A stretch of 34,098 nt of DNA. Source: Flavobacteriales bacterium (lineage in GTDB: Bacteria; Bacteroidota; Bacteroidia; Flavobacteriales_D; Sanyastnellaceae). Below are positions 17,742-25,480 of the stretch, piece by piece; the stretch's first letter is position 1; each line of letters starts with the position of its first letter. The position numbers and the translations under genes are program-made. The stretch is taken from positions 1 to 34,098 of the forward strand of contig JAIXWP010000117.1 in NCBI GenBank assembly GCA_027491215.1, read 5' to 3'. The notes below the pieces were generated by a model, which was not told where the DNA came from, did not search any database, and was given only the letters and a program-made list of their open reading frames with translations.

Positions 17742-18404
17742 ATGAAAAAACTGCTTGTGATTGCGTCGGCAATTTTAACTCTATCATCGTGCACTCATCA
17801 TTTGACAAGTGGAAATGCTATTGAACCCACTGTTACATTCAATGCAAAAGCCAATCTTGAATTAGACGTTCAGATTGACACAACAAAACTTTTAACGGGT
17901 TATTCAAAGACCACCACCATCTTGGGATTCATTCGCTTTGGTGATAGAAATTTCATTGACACATATACCAAAGCAGTTGGAGATCGTGAGAAAAAAGCCG
18001 CCACTTACAAGGCACTAGATGGTACGAACCATGATGTGATTATCAATCCGAAATATCAAATATCTACCTATCGCGGACTCTTAATTCAATCCACTAAATG
18101 CAGAGTTTCGGGATATGGTGGAAAATATGTTTTCAAAACAAGCACAGGAACCATTCCTGATGTACCAAAAGGTGGTAGTCCAGATATGGATGAGTCTCCC
18201 ACCACGACTTCCAAAATTATCCTCATCAACAAAACAAGCAATCCTGAATACGTTGGAAAATTCGCCTCATTCAATTTTGGCGATAAAAAATTAGAGGGGA
18301 AAATCATCAATGCAGACGGTGAGTTCTATGTTCTATCGACCACCATCGACGGCGTAGAAAAAATCCTCCAAATCCCCACAACGGACCTAATCAAGGTTTG
18401 GTAA
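17742..18404 (+). CDS. lipoprotein of unknown function, bracketed by repeats
   Basis: A 220-residue protein with a lipoprotein signal peptide (MKKLLVIASAILTLSSC, Cys17 in LSSC). The first half (LGFIRFGDRNFID, then AATYKAL ... HDVIINPKYQ, then KCRVSGYGGKY) resembles small Bacteroidota lipoproteins of the DUF6567/TRL-like type, from memory and not checked. The second half (about 135-220) looks like a separate small beta-domain (KLEGKIINADGEFYVLSTTIDG). It has its own promoter and short leader. Near-identical 105-bp repeats lie on both sides, and the tRNA-Leu gene follows on the other strand, so it looks like an exchangeable cassette. No function is proposed. Confidence 0.8.
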   Translation: MKKLLVIASAILTLSSCTHHLTSGNAIEPTVTFNAKANLELDVQIDTTKLLTGYSKTTTILGFIRFGDRNFIDTYTKAVGDREKKAATYKALDGTNHDVIINPKYQISTYRGLLIQSTKCRVSGYGGKYVFKTSTGTIPDVPKGGSPDMDESPTTTSKIILINKTSNPEYVGKFASFNFGDKKLEGKIINADGEFYVLSTTIDGVEKILQIPTTDLIKVW

Positions 18405-18414
18405 AAGGCTAGAC

Positions 18415-18563
18415 GGCTATCGGCTTCGGCTATCGAGCTGAAGGCTCGATTCAATCGTCAGCGAAGCTACCAGACATCGAGCCGAAGGCGAGATACCCAT
18501 CAGCGAAGCCGCAGGCGAGCTACCCGTCAGCGAAGCTACCCGACTTTGCGCCAAGAGCGCAAA
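18415..18563. repeat. hairpin-rich repeat element, copy B
   Basis: Bases 18459-18563 repeat 17608-17712 at an offset of 851 bp with five substitutions. The part before this differs from copy A and holds GGCTATC-like units and a perfect 7-bp hairpin, ATCGAGC/GCTCGAT around TGAAG, at 18432-18450. GCGAAGC occurs at 18461-18467, 18503-18509 and 18530-18536. The terminal hairpin TTTGCGC/GCGCAAA (18545-18563) has the same shape as in copy A with one base pair exchanged. Its end touches the terminator of the tRNA gene. Confidence 0.85.
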
Positions 18564-18590
18564 AAAAAAGCTGCCAATATTGACAGCTTT
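18561..18590 (-). terminator. Rho-independent terminator of tRNA-Leu
   Basis: On the minus strand a 9-bp stem (AAAGCTGTC / GGCAGCTTT, one G-U pair, loop AATATT) runs straight into a run of nine T. It lies 13 nt after the 3' end of the tRNA. On the plus strand the stem has a C-A mismatch and a weaker tail, so it may stop the lipoprotein transcript less well. Confidence 0.8.
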
Positions 18591-18602
18591 AATTTTATGT
18601 TG

Positions 18603-18685
18603 TACCTCGGGTGGGAATCGAACCCACATGCCGCTAGGACACACGATTTTGAGTCGTGCGCGTCTACCAATTCCGCCACCAAGGC
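18603..18685 (-). tRNA. tRNA-Leu (anticodon CAA)
   Basis: The minus strand begins GCCTTGGTGGCGGAATTGG and ends CCGAGGTA. The acceptor stem GCCTTGG pairs with CCGAGGT. The anticodon arm is CACGA-CTCAAAA-TCGTG, giving anticodon CAA (codon UUG). A long variable arm and the T arm GTGGG-TTCGATT-CCCAC confirm a class II leucine tRNA. The 3' CCA is not encoded. Confidence 0.96.
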
Positions 18686-18698
18686 ATTTCAATTAACT

Positions 18699-18718
18699 CC
18701 TCAATTCGTTTATTGAGG
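18699..18718 (-). other. inverted repeat in the 5' leader of tRNA-Leu
   Basis: CCTCAAT and ATTGAGG form a perfect 7-bp stem around a 6-nt loop, extendable by two further pairs. It lies between the promoter and the tRNA, so the precursor would begin at about the base of this hairpin. No T-run follows it, so it is not a terminator of the upstream gene. Confidence 0.5.
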
Positions 18719-18722
18719 GGTG

Positions 18723-18752
18723 CAAATATAATCGAATCTCTACATTCTACAA
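18723..18752 (-). promoter_or_regulatory. promoter for tRNA-Leu (TTG-N19-TATATTTG)
   Basis: On the minus strand TTG (18752-18750) is followed after 19 nt by TATATTTG (18730-18723), a full consensus match. The mature tRNA 5' end is 37 nt downstream. Confidence 0.75.
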
Positions 18753-18817
18753 AATTCAAACTACAAACCCCCGCAAGTCGCTAATTACCAACCAATAGCC
18801 GATGAACCTTGGCCTTT

Positions 18818-20434
18818 TTACTCAACCACAATTTTCCAATTTGCAACAACTTCATTATTTACAAAAAAAGTAAAGTAGTGCTGACCTTTGATTTGATGAT
18901 CAAAACTCATCGCGAAATGCTGCTCTCCCACCTCGAGCATTTCAAATGATCCATCTCCAAGATAATCGTCTACGGGCAAATCTTCGCTGTAAGGCTTTGA
19001 TGTCAATGCGAAATAAATATCTGAAGCTTGTTGTAACTCGAAAGAAACATTAAACTCATCCATATTGGCATTGGTATAAACTTCAAGTTTTAATCCATCC
19101 CCCGAATGAACGTTCGGTTTTTCGATTACCGACTTGGACTCCCAATAAATCTCCTGAACCAACGTGGAGGCTTCGCTATCTGCTCCCTCATTTTCCCAAA
19201 AAATATTTGGCTTTCTACTTTTTATGCCACCAAATACATAACCCAGCAGAACGCGCTTTTCCTTAAACATTGAAATGTCTATCAATCCATTCGCTGTTTT
19301 TGGCAAGCCCGGAGCCATTAAGAAGTGTGCTCCACTCCCCAAATAATCTGGCATTTCCAATCCTGTTGCAAACTCATTCATCTTACCATCGCTGTCCACT
19401 TCAATGCGAGAAATCGTTTTTACGAATGGCGTATTCGAATCTTGAACGATGGTGTCATTTTGCAAATAATACTCTCCAATTCCCCCTAAAAAATAGTGGT
19501 GCACCTTTTCTGAAGCACTATCATACAAATCAATGTGCGCAGTGTGATAGTGATTGTAAGATTGGTAAAAACCATCTACTTCTTCCCAATCGCCCGACTC
19601 ATTCATCCGTACCACATTGCGGTAGGGCATGTCTCTCTCTAATTGAAAAACCCCTGAAAACGCCATTAGTCCTGGCTTTCCAGAAATCATGGTGGGCGCA
19701 AGATTGTAATCTCGTCGATGCAACAATGTAGTATCAATGTAGGATGCTAGCTGAACCACTTCCAGCTTTTGACCTTCTTCTTTCAATTCAAAACTGCGGC
19801 AGCCATTGACATAATTTTGAACGTAAGTGGGATTTCCCTTGGGGTTATAACTTCCATCAAAGCGATGTCCACCAACCAAATAGAATTTTCCATTAAGATA
19901 TTCCAATTGTCCTCCACACACCGCAAAAGACTCGTTATTGAATATTTGAAATGCCTTTTCAGTGATGGTGCCTTTTTTTATTTCGGTGATTAATAAAGGA
20001 AGATCGATGACGAGAAGCGCAGGAAATGATTTCTTGTCGTCAATTGCTTTGCTATATCCATAGCCACCCACAAGAATCAGCTTTGCTCTTTCTTGATAAA
20101 ACTGAATGTTACTCGAGCTCAACTGCTCGTGCAGTGCTGTTGGTAAGGATGAAGTGGAGATTGTCCATGTGCGATGCTCGGTAGAACTCCACACTACAAT
20201 ATTCGTGTTGCGTTGATCGGGATGAAACGATACCCAAGGTTGCTTCAAGTGCAGTCCTTCCGTGCGCCCGCCGATGAAGACGTAGTTTCCTTCCCATTCT
20301 CCAAATGCATAAGACTGAAGCCCTGGAAGGGCACATCCAGCATAATTATTAAGAGAAATACTAAAATCGGTTTGCGAAAAAACGTTGAGAGATAGAAAAA
20401 GAGAGAGCACCCAAAAGGCAGCGACTCGAATCAT
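18818..20434 (-). CDS. exported Kelch-like beta-propeller protein of unknown function
   Basis: A 538-residue protein with signal peptide MIRVAAFWVLSLFLSLNVFS followed by QTD. Five double-glycine strands are spread through the first 400 residues (FIGGRTEG, LVGGYGYS, LVGGHRFDGS, FLGGIGEYY, FGGIKSRK), as in Kelch-type beta-propellers. The last 120 residues form a different beta-rich part ending HYFTFFVNNEVVANWKIVVE. This end faintly recalls a T9SS type A sorting domain, but the YPNP motif is missing, so no such call is made. It starts 19 bp after the panC stop and is probably co-transcribed with panC, with which no functional link is evident. Confidence 0.75.
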   Translation of the reverse strand: MIRVAAFWVLSLFLSLNVFSQTDFSISLNNYAGCALPGLQSYAFGEWEGNYVFIGGRTEGLHLKQPWVSFHPDQRNTNIVVWSSTEHRTWTISTSSLPTALHEQLSSSNIQFYQERAKLILVGGYGYSKAIDDKKSFPALLVIDLPLLITEIKKGTITEKAFQIFNNESFAVCGGQLEYLNGKFYLVGGHRFDGSYNPKGNPTYVQNYVNGCRSFELKEEGQKLEVVQLASYIDTTLLHRRDYNLAPTMISGKPGLMAFSGVFQLERDMPYRNVVRMNESGDWEEVDGFYQSYNHYHTAHIDLYDSASEKVHHYFLGGIGEYYLQNDTIVQDSNTPFVKTISRIEVDSDGKMNEFATGLEMPDYLGSGAHFLMAPGLPKTANGLIDISMFKEKRVLLGYVFGGIKSRKPNIFWENEGADSEASTLVQEIYWESKSVIEKPNVHSGDGLKLEVYTNANMDEFNVSFELQQASDIYFALTSKPYSEDLPVDDYLGDGSFEMLEVGEQHFAMSFDHQIKGQHYFTFFVNNEVVANWKIVVE

Positions 20435-20453
20435 TCGTGAGAATTGTTAGTTA

Positions 20454-21302
20454 TTATATCACTCGCATATTGTCAATCAAACGAATCTCACCAACATATG
20501 CTGCTACTAAGATAATGGGATCAAAAAGATCATCCCAATCCGGAACGGGTGCGAATGTTTTTGCATCCACAATTTCCAAATATTCCAATTCAATACCGTG
20601 GGTCAATTCAAACTGCGTGCGACCATACATTTCGAGTTCTGACGGAGCGAAGTCATTCTTTTTTTCCAACATATCATATAAAATCTTGGAAATGATAGTG
20701 GCCGTCTGGCGCTGTTCTGGCGTGAGTCTCAAGTTGCGCGAGCTCATGGCCAAGCCATCTTCTTCGCGCATGGTTGGGCATCCCACTATTTTAATCGACG
20801 GCATTTCTTCACGAACGAAACGCTGGATATGGGACAACTGCTGGAAATCCTTTTCTCCGAAATAAGCCAAGTCTGGTTCCACCGCTTCGAACAATCTTTT
20901 GACGATCGTCAATACACCGTCGAAATGTCCTGGGCGGTAATGTCCTTCAAGAGAGGAAGATAAGATTCCATAATCCCAATGGCCCTTATGAGCGGAAGGA
21001 TACATCTCTTCCACTTCCGGCATGAACACCACGTCACAACCTGCAGCCTCCAAAAGCACCACATCAGCCGACTCTGTTCTTGGGTAATGTTTTAGGTCTG
21101 AGGGGTTGTTAAATTGGGTCGGATTTACGAAAATCGAGGCCACCACGAGGCGATTTTGACCCTTTGCAGCCGTAATTAACGAAATATGGCCAGCATGTAA
21201 TGCCCCCATAGTGGGTACGAAAGCAACAGTGCTCCCACCCGACTTAGCTGCTAGAATACAGCCTTTTAACTCCGAAATAGTCCGGATAACTTGTAATGAC
21301 AA
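20454..21302 (-). CDS. panC: pantothenate synthetase
   Basis: A 282-residue enzyme of normal length that joins pantoate and beta-alanine using ATP, the last step of pantothenate synthesis. It shows the nucleotide-binding motif PTMGALHAGH at 30-39, SIFVNPTQF at 57-65, YFGEKDFQQ, and EEDGLAMSSRN. The family alignment demands a start at MSLQVIRTI, and the codon there is TTG. It is preceded at 5 nt by GGAGG, a strong Shine-Dalgarno sequence that decides the start. It is divergent from the glycogen-synthase-like gene. Confidence 0.96.
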   Translation of the reverse strand: MSLQVIRTISELKGCILAAKSGGSTVAFVPTMGALHAGHISLITAAKGQNRLVVASIFVNPTQFNNPSDLKHYPRTESADVVLLEAAGCDVVFMPEVEEMYPSAHKGHWDYGILSSSLEGHYRPGHFDGVLTIVKRLFEAVEPDLAYFGEKDFQQLSHIQRFVREEMPSIKIVGCPTMREEDGLAMSSRNLRLTPEQRQTATIISKILYDMLEKKNDFAPSELEMYGRTQFELTHGIELEYLEIVDAKTFAPVPDWDDLFDPIILVAAYVGEIRLIDNMRVI

Positions 21303-21306
21303 AGGG

Positions 21307-21312
21307 CCCTCC
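21307..21312 (-). promoter_or_regulatory. Shine-Dalgarno site for panC
   Basis: On the minus strand GGAGGG lies 4-5 nt before the TTG start. This is unusual for the phylum, where ribosome binding sites of this type are rare, and it supports the TTG as the true start. Confidence 0.6.
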
Positions 21313-21343
21313 GTGGTAAAGTTCAGCCGCCAAAGCTAATTGT

Positions 21344-21378
21344 TTGGATTTAACCAAAAGAATTTTTATCTACCTTTG
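21344..21378 (+). promoter_or_regulatory. candidate promoter for the glycogen-synthase-like gene
   Basis: TACCTTTG at 21371-21378 fully matches TAnnTTTG; TTG at 21344-21346 lies 24 nt upstream, slightly long. The ATG is 33 nt downstream of the -7 element. Confidence 0.5.
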
Positions 21379-21411
21379 CACAGTCGATTTGTGAAATCTC
21401 TATAATCTCGT

Positions 21412-22239
21412 ATGAGCAAAACAAGAGTTCTATTCGTATCGCAGGAAATACTTCCGTTCTCACCTGAAAGTCTTACCGCTTCCAATAGCCGCCAAATACC
21501 CCAAGCCGTGCACGAAAGAGGCAAGGAAACAAGGATATTTATGCCACGCTATGGCAAAATCAACGAGCGCAGACACCAATTGCACGAAGTGATTCGTCTT
21601 TCAGGTATGAACTTGATAGTAGATGATACTGACCACCCTCTGATTATCAAGGTAGCCAGCATTCCTCAGATACGCCTTCAAGTATACTTCATTGATAATG
21701 AAGAATTCTTCCATAGAAAAGCTACCCTTCATGATGATAATGACGTGTTGTTCCCAGACAATGACATGCGCATGATCTTCTTCACGAAAGGAGTTTTGGA
21801 AACAGTTAAGAAACTGGGCTGGGCACCGGATATCATCCATTGCCACGGTTGGTTTACTTCGCTAATGCCTCTTTATGTGAAGAAATTATATAATCAAGAC
21901 CCTCACTTCGCTGATACCAAGGTGGTTTTCTCTGCCTATGATGATGCGTTTAAAGGCACTCTTGATAAAAATGTTTCTAAAAAAGTAGCATTTGACAACT
22001 TTCAATCGTCTGACTTCAGTCATCTGAGCGATCCAAGCCATGTCAACATGATTAAAACGGCGATCCAACACTCAGATGGATTTATCGTAGGACATGATAG
22101 CGTTCCAAATGACCTTGAACAATTTGCAGCACAAATGGATGTGCCTGTACTCCGTTCTTTTGAAGAAAATGACCCTCTCACAGCAATTGATGAATTCTTT
22201 GACTCCGTACATGCGGGAAAGAACGTGCTCGTTGATTAA
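21412..22239 (+). CDS. glycogen/starch synthase-like protein (GT5 N-terminal domain only)
   Basis: A 275-residue protein that matches the N-terminal Rossmann half of GT5 glycogen synthases: RVLFVSQEILPF at the start, FMPRYGKINERR, QVYFIDNEEFF, and PDIIHCHGW near residue 143. Real glycogen synthases are about twice as long. The C-terminal ADP-glucose domain is absent here, and the glucan-binding KxGGLxD motif after EILPF is replaced by SPESLTASN. It is therefore unlikely to be a functional glycogen synthase by itself. From memory this short form is common in Bacteroidota. The DUF4270 lipoprotein gene follows at once, then glmS. Confidence 0.85.
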   Translation: MSKTRVLFVSQEILPFSPESLTASNSRQIPQAVHERGKETRIFMPRYGKINERRHQLHEVIRLSGMNLIVDDTDHPLIIKVASIPQIRLQVYFIDNEEFFHRKATLHDDNDVLFPDNDMRMIFFTKGVLETVKKLGWAPDIIHCHGWFTSLMPLYVKKLYNQDPHFADTKVVFSAYDDAFKGTLDKNVSKKVAFDNFQSSDFSHLSDPSHVNMIKTAIQHSDGFIVGHDSVPNDLEQFAAQMDVPVLRSFEENDPLTAIDEFFDSVHAGKNVLVD

Positions 22240-22261
22240 TATGACTTCTAGAAAACAAAAT

Positions 22262-23572
22262 ATGAATAGCCTCAAGCGATTGGGGCTATTTTCCTTTATC
22301 GCCACCCTATTACTACTAGGAGCTTGCAAAAGACCTGAATCCGATTTCGGTTCGGAACTATTGCCCGATGGCGATCTCCTTGGCGCTACGCAAACAGACA
22401 CCATCACGATTATCCCAACAGTAATCGCAGATGATTCCGTGAGAACTAGTAATCTCTCATCTGCAATGCTAGGAAAGTTCACTGATCCTGTGCTTGGCAA
22501 CACCATTCAGGCATCCATCTATACACAGTTTAGACTTTCTACGACAGCTCCAACATTTCCAGTAGACGCTGTAGTGGATTCGGTAGTTCTGAGCCTATTG
22601 TATACTGGTGATTATTATGGGAAACAAAACATCCAAAGCTTTGGGGTCTTTGAACTAACGGAAAGTTTGTTTATTGATTCCGTTTACTACAGTAATCATA
22701 GAAAAGCGACTAGCTTCCAAAACCGTATTAAACCTGGATTTGAAAGCTATAACATGCGTCCGCAAGACATCGTTCTCATTGGCACTGATTCCGTGCTACC
22801 ACAACTCCGATTGAAATTAGATGAGTCTTTGGGATACCAATTGATTCAAGCACCTTCAACAGCACTTGCTTCCAATGATGACTTCCTTCAATTCTTCAAA
22901 GGACTTTATATCAAGCCTAGTAATAGTAACAACGGAGGAATCTTCAACTTCGATTTGATTGACGCAGAAAGTAAACTTGCTGTCTACTATCATTACAATG
23001 ATGATAGCGGAGAGCTTGTGGAAACACGCTATGATTATCAAATCAACTCGGAGTGTTCTTATTTCTCTGAAATGGTTCACAGCCGCGCTGGAACTGCCTT
23101 GCAGCCACTTGATTTAGGAGGTGAGGTTTCTGGTGATATCCTAAGTTATGTGCAAGCAGGTGGAGGAATGCGCACCAAAATTGATTTGCCCTTCATTCAA
23201 GACTTTAACAATTTCGAAAACCGCAGTATCAATCGCGTGCAGTTAATTCTGCCTTTTGATGATGATAATCGCTTCGAAGCACAGGGATCTTTATTCCTTG
23301 TTTACAAGGACGATGAAGGTGAATTCAGATTGTTACCAGACCAAGCCTTTGGTACTATCAGTGGTACAGGAGACTTTACCTCTGATCACTATATCTTCAA
23401 TATCTCTCTTTACATTCAACGTTTGTTAAACGGAGAGATTAATAGCCAAGGACTCTACTTGGTAAGCCGCAACTCAGGAGTGAGTGTCAATAGATCAATT
23501 CTTCATGGTCCGAACTATTCCACAGAGGATAGCAGCGAGAACATGCGTATGATTTTGACATTTTCTTACTAA
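22262..23572 (+). CDS. DUF4270 lipoprotein
   Basis: A 436-residue protein with a lipoprotein signal peptide (MNSLKRLGLFSFIATLLLLGAC, lipidated Cys22). The family signature DFGSELLPDGDLLGATQTDT follows the Cys, and strand patterns such as VVDSVVLSLLYTGDYYG and GLYLVSRNSG are typical of DUF4270, a Bacteroidota-specific family of unknown function. An ATG at 22241, one base after the previous stop, would add seven residues and cannot be excluded. Earlier ATGs lie inside the preceding gene. It lies between the glycogen-synthase-like gene and glmS, probably in one transcript. Confidence 0.87.
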   Translation: MNSLKRLGLFSFIATLLLLGACKRPESDFGSELLPDGDLLGATQTDTITIIPTVIADDSVRTSNLSSAMLGKFTDPVLGNTIQASIYTQFRLSTTAPTFPVDAVVDSVVLSLLYTGDYYGKQNIQSFGVFELTESLFIDSVYYSNHRKATSFQNRIKPGFESYNMRPQDIVLIGTDSVLPQLRLKLDESLGYQLIQAPSTALASNDDFLQFFKGLYIKPSNSNNGGIFNFDLIDAESKLAVYYHYNDDSGELVETRYDYQINSECSYFSEMVHSRAGTALQPLDLGGEVSGDILSYVQAGGGMRTKIDLPFIQDFNNFENRSINRVQLILPFDDDNRFEAQGSLFLVYKDDEGEFRLLPDQAFGTISGTGDFTSDHYIFNISLYIQRLLNGEINSQGLYLVSRNSGVSVNRSILHGPNYSTEDSSENMRMILTFSY

Positions 23573-23616
23573 ATTGCCTTGCCTTAATTACTAACAGAGA
23601 ATAATAAAGCACGAAT

Positions 23617-25461
23617 ATGTGTGGAATTGTAGGATACCTAGGGAATGGCGATGCCTACCCTGTCATGATCAAGGGTTTAAAGCGCCTTGAATACCGCGGA
23701 TATGATAGCGCGGGAGTTGCCATTCTAGAAAATGGCGACCTCAAACTTTATAAATGCAAAGGAAAAGTAGCTGACCTTGAAAATTTGGTAGAGAAATCTT
23801 CCAAAACAGGCGGCATCGGTATAGGCCATACACGTTGGGCAACACACGGTGTTCCTAATGATGTCAATGCTCACCCTCACCTTTCAGGTGATCAAAAGTT
23901 AGCGCTAATTCACAATGGCATCATTGAGAATTATGCATCCATTAAAGCAGAACTTCAAAGTCGCGGACACATTTTCTTGAGTGATACAGATACAGAAGTA
24001 TTGGTGCATTTCATCGAAGATGTGAGAGCAAAAACAGGCGTTCCTCTTTTCGAAGCAGTGCGTATGGCATTATCGGAAGTACACGGAGCGTATGCGATTG
24101 TAGTCATTGACAAGGAAAATCCAAATCAATTAATTGCAGCGAAGAAATCTTCTCCCCTCGTAATTGGTATTGGATCAGACGATGAGTATTTCATTGCATC
24201 TGACGCAACACCGATCATCGAATACACCAAGAATGTTGTGTATCTAGAAGATGAAGAAGTGGCCTTGATCGACCGCAAAGAAGGTTTGAAGATTGTTACC
24301 ATTCAGAACCAATCAAAGACCCCATATATACAAGCGCTCGAGCTTAAACTTGAAGCGATTGAAAAAGGTGGATACGATTCATTTATGTTGAAAGAGATTC
24401 ACGAGCAGCCAAGATCTATTCGTGACTCATTCCGCGGACGTATCAATTTGCAGCATGGAATTATCAAGATGAGTGGCATCGACGATCACAAAGACAAGTG
24501 GATCGCGGCTAACCGCATCATCATTGTGGCATGCGGAACATCATGGCATGCCGGACTTGTTGCCGAGTATTTATTTGAAGAGTTCGCTCGTATTCCTGTT
24601 GAAGTAGAATATGCGAGTGAGTTTAGATATCGTGATCCGGTGATAATGCCCGGAGACATTGTAATTGCAATTTCACAAAGTGGAGAGACCGCAGATACAT
24701 TGGCAGCAATTGAGCTTGCTAAAGAACGCGGCGCATTCATCTTTGGAGTTTGTAACGTAGTAGGAAGCACTATTTCTCGTGCTACACACACAGGTGCATA
24801 TACACACGCGGGTCCGGAGATTGGTGTTGCTTCAACGAAGGCATTCACAGCTCAAGTAACAGTGCTTTATCAGATCGCGCTTGCGGTGGCTCAAGCTCGC
24901 CAGACCTTGAGTCAAGATCGAGTGACGCGCTTGATGGCTGAGTTGAATTCAGTTCCAGATAAAGTAGAAGAAGTATTAAAGACCAACGCTATTGTAGAAA
25001 CAATTGCCGAGATCTATAAAGACTCACGCAATGCACTTTATCTCGGAAGAGGATACTCCTTCCCTGTGGCCTTAGAGGGTGCTTTGAAATTGAAAGAAAT
25101 CTCCTACATACATGCTGAAGGTTATCCAGCAGCCGAAATGAAACATGGTCCTATCGCACTTATTGATGAAGAAATGCCAGTTTTCGTAATTGCGACCCAA
25201 GGTCAATCTTATGAAAAAGTGGTGAGTAACATCCAAGAAGTGAAAGCTCGCAAGGGAAAAATCATTGCAATTGTGACTGCTGGAGACAAGACAGTGAAAG
25301 AATTGGCCGACCACGTCATCGAAATTCCGAAGACAGATGATAGCCTTGTTCCTATTGTTTCTGTCATTCCGCTTCAGCTATTGTCATACCATGTGGCAGT
25401 AATGCGCGGATGCAATGTCGATCAGCCAAGAAATTTGGCAAAGAGCGTTACCGTAGAATAA
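23617..25461 (+). CDS. glmS: glutamine-fructose-6-phosphate aminotransferase (isomerizing)
   Basis: A 614-residue enzyme of normal length making glucosamine-6-phosphate, the entry to peptidoglycan and lipopolysaccharide amino sugars. Cys2 in MCGIVGYLG is the glutaminase nucleophile, with GHTRWATHG and the HNGIIENY loop nearby. Two SIS isomerase domains follow (ACGTSWHAG and SQSGETADT in the first, LGRGYSFPVALEGALKLKE in the second). The C-terminus ends LAKSVTVE, as in the family. No promoter consensus was found in the 44 bp upstream and no glmS ribozyme is evident. It is probably transcribed with the DUF4270 gene. Confidence 0.98.
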   Translation: MCGIVGYLGNGDAYPVMIKGLKRLEYRGYDSAGVAILENGDLKLYKCKGKVADLENLVEKSSKTGGIGIGHTRWATHGVPNDVNAHPHLSGDQKLALIHNGIIENYASIKAELQSRGHIFLSDTDTEVLVHFIEDVRAKTGVPLFEAVRMALSEVHGAYAIVVIDKENPNQLIAAKKSSPLVIGIGSDDEYFIASDATPIIEYTKNVVYLEDEEVALIDRKEGLKIVTIQNQSKTPYIQALELKLEAIEKGGYDSFMLKEIHEQPRSIRDSFRGRINLQHGIIKMSGIDDHKDKWIAANRIIIVACGTSWHAGLVAEYLFEEFARIPVEVEYASEFRYRDPVIMPGDIVIAISQSGETADTLAAIELAKERGAFIFGVCNVVGSTISRATHTGAYTHAGPEIGVASTKAFTAQVTVLYQIALAVAQARQTLSQDRVTRLMAELNSVPDKVEEVLKTNAIVETIAEIYKDSRNALYLGRGYSFPVALEGALKLKEISYIHAEGYPAAEMKHGPIALIDEEMPVFVIATQGQSYEKVVSNIQEVKARKGKIIAIVTAGDKTVKELADHVIEIPKTDDSLVPIVSVIPLQLLSYHVAVMRGCNVDQPRNLAKSVTVE

Positions 25462-25480
25462 TCCTCTGATTAGTATATTA

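Noticed and set aside
17504-17794. Minus-strand open frame of 96 codons across repeat copy A
   Set aside because: It is made of the repeats read in one frame (FADG, LAFGSM patterns) and overlaps the ends of two good genes; it lacks any protein-like character.
17580-18563. CRISPR array
   Set aside because: The repeats are irregularly spaced, consist of mixed short hairpins, flank a gene, and have no unique spacers of even length or cas genes.
18417-18692. Minus-strand open frame of 91 codons across repeat copy B and the tRNA
   Set aside because: It runs through the tRNA-Leu gene and the hairpin repeats, so it is not a real gene.
22094-22261. Upstream start for the DUF4270 gene
   Set aside because: It lies within the preceding gene and would put 56 residues before a clear lipoprotein signal peptide.
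23573-23616. glmS ribozyme or riboswitch before glmS
   Set aside because: Only 44 bp are available and no such structure is recognisable.
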